This document shows positions 1 through 8,702 of a stretch of 64,000 nucleotides of DNA, piece by piece (positions within the stretch are counted from its first letter, which is position 1; every line of letters begins with the position of its first letter). The stretch spans positions 3,854,501 through 3,918,500 of the forward strand of contig NZ_CP109017.1 in NCBI RefSeq assembly GCF_036226765.1, given 5' to 3'. Source of the DNA: Streptomyces sp. NBC_00670. GTDB taxonomy: Bacteria > Actinomycetota > Actinomycetes > Streptomycetales > Streptomycetaceae. The notes below the pieces were generated by a model. The model did not search any database, had not been told where the DNA came from, and was given only the letters and a program-made list of their open reading frames with translations. The position numbers and the translations under genes are program-made.

Positions 1-1266
1 CACGTGCCGCCGGAGCACGAGCCGGACGGGCAGGTGCCGCCGGAGCACGAGCCGGACGGGCAGGTGCCGCCGGAGCACGCGCGGGCCGGAAACGCCCCGA
101 GGGGCGCCGGGCCGTACGCCCCCCCGCTCCGCGAGGAGTTCCCCCCGCCGTCCGAGGAGTTCTCCCCGCGGGCCGGGGCGTCCCCCGCGTCGGCCGGGGC
201 GTATCCCGCGCCAGCCGGGGCGTATCCCGCGCCGGCGGGGCCGTTCCCCGCGCCGGCGGGGCCGTTCCCCGCGCCGGCCGGGGCGTTCCTCGCGCCGACG
301 GGGGCGTCCCCCGCGCCGGCGGGGGCGTACCCCCCACCCCCCGGTGCCCACCCCGCGTCGGCCGACGGCCGGCCCCGGCAGCCGGGGGTCGCCGACGCGC
401 ACGCCGTGCTCGCGCTCGTCGCGGCCGGGCGGGTGGGGGAGGCCGGGCGGTTCGTGGCCGCCTTCGATCTGGACCGGACCCCGGACTCCCCGGAGCGCAA
501 TCGCTTCCTGTACGCGCGGGGCGTGCAGCGGGCCGCCGCGGGCAATCCGGCGGGCGCGGTGTACGACTTCCTGGAGTGCGGACGCAGCCAGGCCGCGCGC
601 GACGAGGTCAGCCCGGCGCTCACCCCGTGGCGGACCGCCGCCGCCGAGTGCCATCTGGCCCTGGGCCGCCCCCGGGACGCGCTCGCCCTGGCCGAGGAGG
701 AGCTGCGGCTCGCCCGGGTGTGGAACACGCCCCGCACGGTGGGCCGCGCCCTGCGGGTGCTGGCCGCCGCGACCGGCGGCCGGCGCGGTCTGGACCTCGC
801 CGAGGAGGCCGTCCGGCTGCTGCGGACGGCACCCGTCGACGACGAGCTGATCGCCGCGCTGATCTCGCGCGGGCGACTGCTCATCACGGCGGGGGAGCGC
901 TCCCAGGCCCGTGCGGCCCTGCGCGAGGCGGCCGACCGCGCGGTCCGGCGGGGCGCGGTCCGGCTGGCGGCCGCGGCCGAGGCGGCCCTGCGGGAGGGCG
1001 GCGCCCGCCGGCCGGCCGCCGTCCGCACGGGCTCGGACGCGCTCACCGGCAGCGAACGCCGGATCGCGGAACTCGCGGCGGCGGGACACACCAACACGGA
1101 GATCGCCGGCCTCCTCCACGTCGCCCGCCGCACGGTCGAGACCCACCTGACGAGCACGTACCGCAAGCTCGGCATCCGCCGCCGGGCCCAGCTCCGCACC
1201 GCCCTCGGCAACGCCGCCGCGCGCCCCCTCGACAAGGACTACTGTCACGACAATGGCCGCCCCTGA
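1..1266 (+). CDS. LuxR-family regulator, 5' end outside window
   Basis: The frame is open from the first base, so the N-terminus is not seen; the GTG at position 4 is not a credible start. The visible part opens with 2.6 copies of a 30-base repeat (PPEHEPDGQV), then Pro/Ala-rich PAGAYPAP-like repeats (about residues 45-125), then a helical TPR-like region. The C-terminus is a LuxR/GerE helix-turn-helix containing LTGSERRIAELAAAGHTN and VETHLTSTYRKLGI. A long helical region before a C-terminal LuxR domain suggests the end of a large ATP-binding (LAL) regulator, but no P-loop is visible here. Its last 14 bases overlap the downstream methyltransferase, so the two are probably cotranscribed. Confidence 0.8.
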   Translation, partial: HVPPEHEPDGQVPPEHEPDGQVPPEHARAGNAPRGAGPYAPPLREEFPPPSEEFSPRAGASPASAGAYPAPAGAYPAPAGPFPAPAGPFPAPAGAFLAPTGASPAPAGAYPPPPGAHPASADGRPRQPGVADAHAVLALVAAGRVGEAGRFVAAFDLDRTPDSPERNRFLYARGVQRAAAGNPAGAVYDFLECGRSQAARDEVSPALTPWRTAAAECHLALGRPRDALALAEEELRLARVWNTPRTVGRALRVLAAATGGRRGLDLAEEAVRLLRTAPVDDELIAALISRGRLLITAGERSQARAALREAADRAVRRGAVRLAAAAEAALREGGARRPAAVRTGSDALTGSERRIAELAAAGHTNTEIAGLLHVARRTVETHLTSTYRKLGIRRRAQLRTALGNAAARPLDKDYCHDNGRP

Positions 1267-1909
1267 CGCCCTCACCACCACCCGCGACGCCTACGACGAG
1301 GTCGCCGCGACCTATGCGGAGATGTTCCGCGACTCGCTGCGCGACCACCCCCTGGAACGCGGACTGCTGGCGGCCTTCGCCGAGCTCGTCCGCACGAACG
1401 GCGGCGGCCCCGTCGCCGACCTGGGGTGCGGCCCGGGTTACGTCACCGCGCACCTGAGCGGACTGGGCCTTCAGGCGTACGGCGTCGACGCCTCCCCCGC
1501 GATGATCGGCCTGGCCCGCCGGGCCCACCCCGCCCTGCGCTTCGACGTCGGCTCGATGGCCGCGCTCGGCCTCCCCGATGGCACGCTGGCCGGCGTCCTC
1601 TCCCGCTGGTCGATCATCCACACCCCGCCGCCGGAACTCCCCGCCCTGCTGGCGGAGTTCGCCCGAGTCCTGGCACCCGGCGGCCACCTCCTGCTCGCCT
1701 TCTGGGCCACCGAGGACCCCTCCGTGCCGACCCAGTCCTTCGACCACACGGTCACCCTCGCCCACCGCTGGTCCCCCGACCACCTCGCCGCACTCCTCGG
1801 CGACAACGGCCTGACCGAGCTCTCCCGCACCATCCAGCGACCCCGCCCCACGGACCGCCGCCAGTTCGACAGCGTTCACCTGCTGGCCCGCAGGGCCCCG
1901 TCCGCCTGA
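1253..1909 (+). CDS. Class I SAM-dependent methyltransferase
   Basis: A 218-residue cytosolic protein, the usual size for a single-domain class I methyltransferase. Motif I (VADLGCGPGYVTAHL, near residues 55-69) forms the S-adenosylmethionine pocket, the acidic loop GVDASPAM follows, and a post-motif EFARVLAPGGHLLLAF is present. The ATG overlaps the end of the LuxR gene by 14 bases, which suggests translational coupling. The substrate cannot be read from the sequence; ubiquinone/tocopherol-type and small-molecule methyltransferases share this fold. It ends 10 bases before the convergent TerD-nuclease gene. Confidence 0.85.
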   Translation: MAAPDALTTTRDAYDEVAATYAEMFRDSLRDHPLERGLLAAFAELVRTNGGGPVADLGCGPGYVTAHLSGLGLQAYGVDASPAMIGLARRAHPALRFDVGSMAALGLPDGTLAGVLSRWSIIHTPPPELPALLAEFARVLAPGGHLLLAFWATEDPSVPTQSFDHTVTLAHRWSPDHLAALLGDNGLTELSRTIQRPRPTDRRQFDSVHLLARRAPSA

Positions 1910-1918
1910 ACGGGCGGC

Positions 1919-4036
1919 TCACGCGGGCGCGGGCTCCTGCCGGGGCGCACGGACGCGCGGGGGCCTGCGGTCGAGGTGGACGGCGACATGGGTGCAGAAA
2001 CGGTCCACGGAGTCGTCGACACTGCGGATGAAGCCCGACTCGGCCGTGCCCCTGGTACTGCCCATGCCGCGCAGCAGCGACAGCCGGAACCCGGTGATCT
2101 GCGCCCCGTTGCGGGGCAGCAGGTCCGCCGGTTCCGGGCGCAGCCGCTCCAGTGTGCCCCGGGGGCCGGACGCCCCGTCCGCCACCAGGGTCTCGACGTG
2201 CGTGTCGGCCGGGGCCTCGGCGAGCTGCCGGATCAGCCGTTTCGCCCAGCTCAGCGGGTAGCCCTGGTCGGGCGCCCCGATCTCCATGGAGGTCCGGATC
2301 CTCCCGGTGCGCAGGTCCGCGCAGAGGGCGAGGACCCCCGGCAGCCCCTCGACGCGGAGCTCGGCGTCCAGGCGTCCGTCGTGGCACAGCCGGTCGGCCA
2401 GGGCCGTGCGGCGGGTGCGGGCGTCCGTGCCGCGCCGGGCCCGCTGCACGGGCAGCACCTTCTGACCCAGCTCCCCGCCCAGCCGCAGGCACACCTGCCG
2501 CACCAGCCGCTCCCAGCTCTCGACCACCTGCACGGCGCGCGGGTCGCCCTGGCACAGCGTCTCGTCGTCGATGCCGTTGCGCACGGGGACCCAGGCGGGG
2601 CCCATGTTCTGGAAGCCGTGGCAGCCGGAGTTGTCGTGCTGGAGGTAGTGCAGGAGCTCCTGCAACAGCCAGGCGTGGGCCGCGTCACCGACGCCCTCGT
2701 GCCGGATCAGCAGCTGCGCCTGGTGCGCCACCTCGGCCCACGACAGGTGCCACAGGCCCACCTTGTGCTTGCGCCGGCGGTCCGTCTTGATGTCGACGAG
2801 CGGGCTGCCCTCCAGTTCGACGTCGTTGGAGAGGGTGATGACGGCCTCGTAGCCGCGCCGGGCGGCGATGTCGGCGTAGGCCTGCACCTGCTCGGACTTC
2901 AGCGGGTTGCCGTTGGTCTTCGTCTCGACCAGCGCGGTCCACAGTTTGCCCGCGCGCTCGACGCGGATCACCCCGTCGGGGCGGCGCGGGGCGTCCCCGT
3001 GCGGGAGGGTCACCTCGGTGAACGTCTCCATGCGGCCGGCCGGCGCGCCGAACGCGGCGGTCAGCCGGCGCCCGAACTCCGGCACCTGCGCCATCACCGA
3101 CAGCAGTACGGAGGTCGCCCGGGTCTCCCGCTCCCGGTCGCTCTTGAGCGCCGAGGCGGGGAAGAGCCGGGCCGTGCGCCAGGACTCGTTCTCGGCCAGC
3201 GACTTCCTGGCCACCTTGGGCAGGGTGACCTTCTTCTTCGCGGTACGGGGTCTGCGCGCGGGCGGGGCGGCGGTGGGCGCCGGGGCGAGGGCCGGTGCGG
3301 GGGCCGGTGCGGGGGCCGCCTCCACCGGGCGCTCGGCGACGGCCTGCGCGGGAATGGACGGGAACGGACCGGGGGCGGGCGCCGGCTGGGCGCCTGGTGC
3401 GGCGGGCGCGTTCCCGACGTCCTGCACGTCGCCGGCGGGGAGCCCGTTCGCGTCCTGGCCGCCCGGGCCCTCGTTCGCGTCGTCGTGCGCATCGTCGTCG
3501 ATGTCGACGCCGAAGTCCGTCGCCAGTCCCGCGAGACCGGAGGCGTAGCCCTGGCCGAGGGAGCGGAACTTCCACTCCCCGCCGCGCCGGTACAACTCGC
3601 CGAAGAGCAGCGCCCCGACGTCCTCCGCGCCCTCCACGCAGTAGCGCAGCAGCCGTTCCCCGGAGGCGTCCGCCAACGTCAGCCGTACGTCGTGCAGTTC
3701 ACCGAAAAGGGCTCCCTCGTCCCGGCTGGCCGCGACGACGACGCGCTCGATCTCCGCCGGAACGGCGGTCAGATCGAAGGTGATGCGGTCCTCGTCCCCG
3801 TCCTCCGTCGGGGACTTGCCCAGCAGCTGCACGCTTCCGTCGGCGGCCACCGGGTTGTTGTAGAAGTAGAAGTCCGCGTCACTGCGGACCTTGCCGCCCG
3901 AGTCCAGCAGCAGTACGGACACGTCCGCGTCGCCCTCCCCCGAGGGGCTGCTCCAGCCCAGACTCACCAGTACGGAACCGATGTCCTCGCTCAACGAGCC
4001 GAGACCGACGTTGGCTCCCTTGACCATGTCGTACAC
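1919..4036 (-). CDS. TerD-domain protein fused to a PD-(D/E)xK-like nuclease domain
   Basis: A protein of about 705 residues. Residues 1-190 are a TerD domain (MVKGANVGLGSLSEDIGSV, FYFYNNPVAADGSV, LFGELYRRGGEWKF), a calcium-binding fold of tellurite and general stress systems. A Pro/Ala linker of about 90 residues follows. The C-terminal half contains PDGVIRV and VETKTNGNPLKSEQVQAY, a D...ExK arrangement like restriction-fold nucleases, followed by ITLSNDVELEGSP. The GTG at 4036 sits behind GTGGGGGGC at good spacing and leaves three residues before MVKGAN, as in many TerD proteins; an ATG at 4027 is possible. The TerD assignment is firm. The nuclease assignment rests on motif spacing only. 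Confidence 0.75.
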   Translation of the reverse strand: MYDMVKGANVGLGSLSEDIGSVLVSLGWSSPSGEGDADVSVLLLDSGGKVRSDADFYFYNNPVAADGSVQLLGKSPTEDGDEDRITFDLTAVPAEIERVVVAASRDEGALFGELHDVRLTLADASGERLLRYCVEGAEDVGALLFGELYRRGGEWKFRSLGQGYASGLAGLATDFGVDIDDDAHDDANEGPGGQDANGLPAGDVQDVGNAPAAPGAQPAPAPGPFPSIPAQAVAERPVEAAPAPAPAPALAPAPTAAPPARRPRTAKKKVTLPKVARKSLAENESWRTARLFPASALKSDRERETRATSVLLSVMAQVPEFGRRLTAAFGAPAGRMETFTEVTLPHGDAPRRPDGVIRVERAGKLWTALVETKTNGNPLKSEQVQAYADIAARRGYEAVITLSNDVELEGSPLVDIKTDRRRKHKVGLWHLSWAEVAHQAQLLIRHEGVGDAAHAWLLQELLHYLQHDNSGCHGFQNMGPAWVPVRNGIDDETLCQGDPRAVQVVESWERLVRQVCLRLGGELGQKVLPVQRARRGTDARTRRTALADRLCHDGRLDAELRVEGLPGVLALCADLRTGRIRTSMEIGAPDQGYPLSWAKRLIRQLAEAPADTHVETLVADGASGPRGTLERLRPEPADLLPRNGAQITGFRLSLLRGMGSTRGTAESGFIRSVDDSVDRFCTHVAVHLDRRPPRVRAPRQEPAPA

Positions 4037-4205
4037 GATGCGCCCCCCACGGTGCACGGCCGCCCGGACCCCCCGGCGACCCCTTGCCTCCCCTGTGCGT
4101 AGCGCTGAGTGATGTAGGACACACGCAACGCTCCGCAGGCACCATAGCCCTCACGGGCCCCGCCGGGGTGGCGGAGTGCGGAAATCGGTGTGGGGGACAT
4201 CCACG

Positions 4206-5951
4206 TCAGGAGCCGTCGCCGCGCACGGACGCCGGCACGGGCTCCTCGGGAGCTTTGGAGACTCCGGGAGTCTCGGACTCCCCGGGTTCCTCGCGCGTGG
4301 TCCTGCCCTTGCCGCCCTCCCCGGCGAGTGCGCCGAGGAGGGCGGCGAGGGCGAGCACGGCGGCCAGGGCGGCGGCGAGGGCGGCGCCGTCGCCGCCGGT
4401 GGCGAGGACGTCGGCGAGCAGGGGCGAGGCGAGCCGGCCCGCGGTGAGATGCGCGACGGCGAGCAGCGCGGGGAACAGCACGCCCGCCGCCAGCACGGCG
4501 ACGGTCGTCCTGCGGACGACCAGGGCGGCGCCGAGCAGCAGGCACAGGGTGCTGATCCCGAGCGAGATCCCCGGCGCGTACGCCGACGGCGCCCCGGCGC
4601 GCAACGGCAGATGCACCACCCCGCACACGACCAGCCCGAGCGCGGCGATCCACCCCAGCCAGACGGCCGCCCCGAACCCGCCTACGGCACGAAGCCACCG
4701 CGTGAGCCACCCGCGCTCCCGAGGCCCGTTCGGTCCGTCGCCCCGGCGTCCGGGGCGACGGCCGTCCTGGCGCCCGCGCCCGGTGTGCTTCTCGTCCGTG
4801 CCGGACGGCGCCCGGCGCTCCGGTGTCCGGTACCCGTTCCGCGCGGCCCACTCCTCGTCGAGCCAGTCGAACTCGGGGGTGGCGTCCGGCGGTTGCTCCC
4901 GGTGCGCGTCCGGCCGCACCGGTCCGGCCGGGAGCGCACCTTCCACGGCCCGGCCGTCTGCGGAAGGGAGCGCGGGGTCGGCCGTCGGGCCGTCCGGCCG
5001 ACCGGTCGCGGGGACCTCCGCCGCCGGGCTGCTGACCGAGCCGTTCGCCGAAGCGGTCACGGGTCCGTCCACCGGCCCGTCCACCGGCCCGTGTGCCGGG
5101 CTCGTCGCACGGTCGGCCGCCGGGCTGTCCGCAGGACGGGGTGCGGGTCCGGCCGCCGGGCCGGCGGGGAGGCCGTGCGCCGGGTTGCCGGTCGAGCCGT
5201 TCGCCGGACCGGCCTCCTGGCCGTGCGCCGAGCCGCTCACGGGCCCGGCCACCGGGCCGTCCGTCGGGTTGGCCATCCGGCCGTTCGCCGGGGCCGTCGC
5301 GGGAGTGTGCGCCGGGCCGATCGGGGCGCTGCTTGCTGGGCCGCTCGTCCGGTCGGCCACCGGCACGTCGGCCGGACCGGTCGTGGGGACGATTGCCGGG
5401 ACGTTCACCGGGCCGGTTGCCGGGGGCGTGGCCGGTGTGTGCACCGGCCCGGGGAGCGGAGTGCCCACCGGCGCGGCCGCCGGGCGGGCCGCGGGTCCGG
5501 CCGCCGGGCCGGCTACCGGCCCGGCCGTCGGACCGGTCACCGGCCCGTTCGCCGGGTCGGTCGCGGTGGTGTCCGGGGGGCCGCCGGGCGGGCCGCTCCC
5601 CGGGCCGCCGGTCGGGCCGGCCGCCGGGGTGCTTTCCGGGCCGGCCGTCGGGCCGCTTCCTCGACCGGCCACCGGGCCGGTCGTCGGAGCCGGTGTCGGG
5701 CGGGGTGGGTTCGTCAGGTGGGTTATGAGGTCGGCCAGGTCCTCGACCGGGCGGTCGGCCGTGGCGGCGCGTACGACCTCGCGGGCGGCCCGGTCGCCGT
5801 CGGGTCTGCGCTCCAGCAGCGCGATCAGCGCGAGCACCTCGTTCATCGAGCGCGAGGCGACCGCGGCGTGCACGAGCGCGCGTACGGGCTCGTGCCCGGA
5901 AGGACCCGTGCCGGAGGAGTCGCGGAGGTCGCGGGGAGGGTTCATCGTCAT
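4206..5951 (-). CDS. Membrane protein with a long Gly/Pro repeat region
   Basis: About 581 residues. The first 100 residues are helical (AVASRSMNEVLALIALLE). About 230 residues of imperfect TGPxxGPxxGP repeats follow (roughly 5030-5700), then a charged stretch and a C-terminal bundle of 4-5 membrane helices (GLVVCGVVHLPL, LCLLLGAALVV, AALAAVLALAALLGAL). The ATG at 5951 has GAAGG upstream and is preferred over a longer frame that lacks a ribosome site. The repeat is of low complexity in every frame, so its length probably varies between strains. No family was recognised. A stalk that projects from the membrane is an inference. Confidence 0.6.
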   Translation of the reverse strand: MTMNPPRDLRDSSGTGPSGHEPVRALVHAAVASRSMNEVLALIALLERRPDGDRAAREVVRAATADRPVEDLADLITHLTNPPRPTPAPTTGPVAGRGSGPTAGPESTPAAGPTGGPGSGPPGGPPDTTATDPANGPVTGPTAGPVAGPAAGPAARPAAAPVGTPLPGPVHTPATPPATGPVNVPAIVPTTGPADVPVADRTSGPASSAPIGPAHTPATAPANGRMANPTDGPVAGPVSGSAHGQEAGPANGSTGNPAHGLPAGPAAGPAPRPADSPAADRATSPAHGPVDGPVDGPVTASANGSVSSPAAEVPATGRPDGPTADPALPSADGRAVEGALPAGPVRPDAHREQPPDATPEFDWLDEEWAARNGYRTPERRAPSGTDEKHTGRGRQDGRRPGRRGDGPNGPRERGWLTRWLRAVGGFGAAVWLGWIAALGLVVCGVVHLPLRAGAPSAYAPGISLGISTLCLLLGAALVVRRTTVAVLAAGVLFPALLAVAHLTAGRLASPLLADVLATGGDGAALAAALAAVLALAALLGALAGEGGKGRTTREEPGESETPGVSKAPEEPVPASVRGDGS

Positions 5952-6086
5952 GGTCGCCGGTCGCCTTCTACTCCGATGCACACACAGCACGACATGACCG
6001 TTTCTAGGCGCGCCCCCCACCCCCCGCCACCCGAGCGCGGACGGACGGGTCACTCACCGGCCCCGCCCGCGCCCGCGCCCGCCGCC

Positions 6087-7307
6087 CTACGCCGGTTCCT
6101 CGACCGGCAGGTCACGCGCGGCGGCGACATCCTGCCGTGCGACGGGGCGGCGGCGGGACGGGACGGCGAGCGTCGGGTGGGCGACGCCCCAGGCCGCGCC
6201 CCGGCAGACGACCTCCTTGTAGAGCGCGGCCGGCCGCCCGGTCAGCGCCGCGCTGACGGCGCGGTCGTCGGCGGTGACGTACTGGATCAGCCCGTCCCGC
6301 CGCCCCAGCGAGACGCACTGGTTGAAGTAGCGCAGCGACGTCTTCGGGAGCTTGCCCCCGGTCAGCCGGGCGGCGAGCGCGTCGGCGGCCTGCCAGGCCA
6401 TGGGGACGCCCGTGGCGCAGGACATGCGCAGCGGGCTGCCGCCGTCGCCCATCGCCATGGCCGCGTCCCCGACGGCGTACACGTCCGGATGGGAGACGGA
6501 GCGCATCGTCCCGTCGACCACGATCTGCCCGTCGTCGGTGACCTCGAGGCCGGTGTCCCGGGCGAGCGGGTGGACGGCGAAGCCGGTGGTCCACACGGTG
6601 ACCGCGGCCGGCAGCCGGGTGCCGGCGGCGGTGCTGACGTGGCCGGCCGCGACGCCGGTGACGTCGGTGTGCTCGTGCACGGTGATGCCGAGCCGGCCGA
6701 AGACCTTGCGCAGGTGCCGGGCTCCCTTGGGGGAGAGCCAGTCGCCGAGTCCGGCGCGCGCGGCGAGGGCGACGTCGAGGTCCGGGCGGGCCTCGACGAT
6801 CTCGGTCGCGGCCTCCACCCCGGTGAGGCCGCCGCCGACCACGAGCACGGGCTGCCCCGCCGTCAGCCCGGCCAGCCGGGCGCGCAGCCGCAGCGCCCCG
6901 GCCCGGCTCGCGAGTTCGTCGGCGTGCTCGGCGACCCCGGGGACGCCGTGGTCGGTCCAACCGCTGCCGAGGGCGTAGACGAGGGAGTCGTAGGCCAGTT
7001 CCTCCGTGCCGTCCGTGCCGTCCGTGCCGTCCGTGGCGGCCACGGTGACCGTCTTGCGTTCGACGTCGATCCCCGTCACCCGCCCGAGCCGCAGCTCGAC
7101 GCCCGTGCCCGCGAACATCTCGGCGAACGGCCGGGGCCTGAGCTCCTGCCCGGTCGCGAGCTGGTGCAGCCGGACGCGCTCGACGAAGTCGGGTTCGGCG
7201 TTGACGAGGGTGAGGGCGACGTCCTCGCGGCGCAGCCGCCTGGCGAGGCGTCCGGCGGCGATGGCCCCGGAGTAACCGGCTCCGAGGACGACGATGCGGT
7301 GCTGCAT
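6087..7307 (-). CDS. FAD/NAD(P)-dependent oxidoreductase, NDH-2-like (ECF41 partner)
   Basis: A 406-residue soluble flavoprotein. The N-terminus MQHRIVVLGAGYSGAIAAGR is the FAD-binding Rossmann motif, VLVVGGGLTGVEAATEI (about residue 155) binds NAD(P)H, and VYAVGDAAMAMGDGGSPL is the second FAD motif. It resembles type II NADH dehydrogenases, which pass electrons from NADH to quinone. The ATG at 7307 has CAGGAG six bases upstream. It lies 173 bases downstream of an ECF41 sigma factor in the same orientation; ECF41 factors usually control one adjacent carboxymuconolactone decarboxylase, oxidoreductase or epimerase gene, so this is the expected target. A perfect 17-nt palindrome lies in its leader. 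Confidence 0.85.
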   Translation of the reverse strand: MQHRIVVLGAGYSGAIAAGRLARRLRREDVALTLVNAEPDFVERVRLHQLATGQELRPRPFAEMFAGTGVELRLGRVTGIDVERKTVTVAATDGTDGTDGTEELAYDSLVYALGSGWTDHGVPGVAEHADELASRAGALRLRARLAGLTAGQPVLVVGGGLTGVEAATEIVEARPDLDVALAARAGLGDWLSPKGARHLRKVFGRLGITVHEHTDVTGVAAGHVSTAAGTRLPAAVTVWTTGFAVHPLARDTGLEVTDDGQIVVDGTMRSVSHPDVYAVGDAAMAMGDGGSPLRMSCATGVPMAWQAADALAARLTGGKLPKTSLRYFNQCVSLGRRDGLIQYVTADDRAVSAALTGRPAALYKEVVCRGAAWGVAHPTLAVPSRRRPVARQDVAAARDLPVEEPA

Positions 7308-7357
7308 GTCCGTACTCCTGTCTCGCGCGCTCCTGGCGTCCGGGCGGTCCCGTGTCG

Positions 7358-7374
7358 GACGTCCGCCGGACGTC
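7358..7374. promoter_or_regulatory. Palindrome upstream of the oxidoreductase gene
   Basis: GACGTCCG and CGGACGTC flank one central C, a perfect 17-nt dyad about 50 bases ahead of the oxidoreductase ATG. Its position suits an operator in the leader. The regulator is unknown. Confidence 0.35.
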
Positions 7375-7480
7375 GTGGTGTCGCCCCTTGAACCGGACGG
7401 CCCGCCGTTTCCTGACAGGACGGCGGTGTGAAGCACCTCACAGCACGGCCGGACGGCCCCGGGCCGCGGCCCCACGGTCC

Positions 7481-8425
7481 TCAGAACGCGTGGAGCAGCG
7501 GCTCCCCGTGGTCGCCGGCCGCCCACCGCCGGCTCGCGCGGACGAGCTTGTCGGGGTTGGCCTGGGAACGGAACGCGGCGATGCCGTCCGCCGTGATCTC
7601 CAGGCACAGCACGCCCACGATCCGGCCGTCGACGGCCGCCACGAGCGCGGGCCCCCCGTTGGCGGTGGTCGCCCAGATCCCGGGCGAACCGCCGACCAGC
7701 GCGCGCTTGCCCTTGCCGGGCTTGAACAGTCCCCGCAGGAACGTCGCCACCGCGAGCGCGCCCTCGAACGCCTTGGTGCGGGCCGGCACCTTCCCGCCGC
7801 CGTCGCCGATCGCGACGGCGTCGTCCGTGAGCAGCCGGACCAGCGGCTCGGTCCGGCCACTGGTGGCGGCCGCGAGGAACTCCTCGACGACCCGCCGGGC
7901 GGCGGCCGCGTCGACCTCGCTGCGCACCCTGCCCTCCGCGAGGTGCTTCTTCGCCCGGTGGAAGAGCTGCTGCCCCGCCGCCTCCGTGATGCCGAGGACC
8001 CCGGCGATCTCCCGGTACGGGTAGCCGAACGCCTCCCGCAGCACGTACACGGCCCGCTCCTTCGGGGCGAGCCGCTCCAGCAGCGCGAGCACCGCGTACG
8101 ACACCGACTCCCGCTGCTCGGCGGTGTCGGCGGGCCCGAGCATCGGGTCCCCGTCGAGCAGCGGCTCGGGCAGCCACTGCCCCACGTACGTCTCGCGCCG
8201 CGCGCGGGCGGAGGTGAGCTGGTTGAGGCAGAGGTTGGTGAGCACCTTCGTCAGCCATGCCTCGGGCACGTCGATCCGGTCGGCGTCGGCCGCCTGCCAC
8301 CGCAGGAACGTCTCCTGTACGACGTCCTCGGCCTCGCTCGCCGACCCGAGCAACCGATAGGCGAGCGCCCCCAGCCGGGACCGACTCGCCTCGAACCGTT
8401 CCACGTCGCGCGGGGTCAGGACCAT
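7481..8425 (-). CDS. sigJ: ECF sigma factor of the ECF41 (SigJ-type) group
   Basis: 314 residues. Sigma region 2 (LGSASEAEDVVQETFLRWQ) and region 4 (LAPKERAVYVLREAFGYPYREIAGVL) are followed by a SnoaL-like C-terminal extension of about 110 residues. The inter-domain YVGQWLPEPL and the C-terminal DGGGK and NPDKL signatures are those of ECF41, in which the extension acts as a fused regulator in place of an anti-sigma factor. The ATG at 8425 has no Shine-Dalgarno but lies 7 bases after a TAGGAT -10 box, so the message is probably leaderless. The symbol reflects family resemblance only. Confidence 0.85.
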   Translation of the reverse strand: MVLTPRDVERFEASRSRLGALAYRLLGSASEAEDVVQETFLRWQAADADRIDVPEAWLTKVLTNLCLNQLTSARARRETYVGQWLPEPLLDGDPMLGPADTAEQRESVSYAVLALLERLAPKERAVYVLREAFGYPYREIAGVLGITEAAGQQLFHRAKKHLAEGRVRSEVDAAAARRVVEEFLAAATSGRTEPLVRLLTDDAVAIGDGGGKVPARTKAFEGALAVATFLRGLFKPGKGKRALVGGSPGIWATTANGGPALVAAVDGRIVGVLCLEITADGIAAFRSQANPDKLVRASRRWAAGDHGEPLLHAF

Positions 8426-8431
8426 GAACGG

Positions 8432-8437
8432 ATCCTA
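8432..8437 (-). promoter_or_regulatory. -10 element of a probable leaderless promoter for the ECF41 gene
   Basis: TAGGAT on the minus strand places +1 on the A of the sigma-factor ATG at 8425, and there is no ribosome site between them. The -35 region (TCGAAC, 18-base spacer) is weak. Confidence 0.4.
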
Positions 8438-8447
8438 ACCGCCGGAG

Positions 8448-8491
8448 GGTGCCCGGTTCGACATCGCGTTGCGAGGGCAACTCCGGGCACC
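8448..8491. repeat. 9-bp inverted repeat with T-rich 3' flank
   Basis: GGTGCCCGG and CCGGGCACC are separated by 26 bases and followed on the plus strand by GGG then TTTTTCTTT. It resembles a plus-strand terminator, yet no plus-strand gene ends here; it also lies within the upstream region of the ECF41 gene. Confidence 0.35.
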
Positions 8492-8652
8492 GGGTTTTTC
8501 TTTATGCGATGAGGTGGGCCGGTCCGCTTCCAACGGTAACCGCATACGCTATGCACGTCATTGCGACAAGCAAATGGGGCAGATACTTCTTGAATTTGGG
8601 CATGGGGTGCTTTCTGGTGCTTGTGTCCGGGAGGCGGTCCATGGCGGCTCCA

Positions 8653-8682
8653 CCGGACGAAGTTATATCATTACTCGTCCGG
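8653..8682 (-). terminator. Hairpin after the SARP gene
   Basis: CCGGACGA and TCGTCCGG form a perfect 8-bp stem with an AT-rich 14-nt loop, 20 bases beyond the stop of the AfsR-like gene. There is no clear U-run. The 8492-8652 stretch is unusually AT-rich for this genome, and I see no credible gene in it. Confidence 0.4.
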
Positions 8683-8702
8683 GGTGAGCAGCAAAGGCGG
8701 AA

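Noticed and set aside
4176..7391. A 1071-codon plus-strand frame
   Set aside because: It is antisense to the Gly/Pro repeat protein and the oxidoreductase, both of which have clear domains and ribosome sites on the minus strand.
7308..7480. ECF41 promoter (TGTCACA-N16-CGTC) upstream of the oxidoreductase
   Set aside because: TGTCAGG and TGTGAGG occur on the minus strand with CGTC downstream, but the spacings are 11 and 13 bases, so neither fits well.
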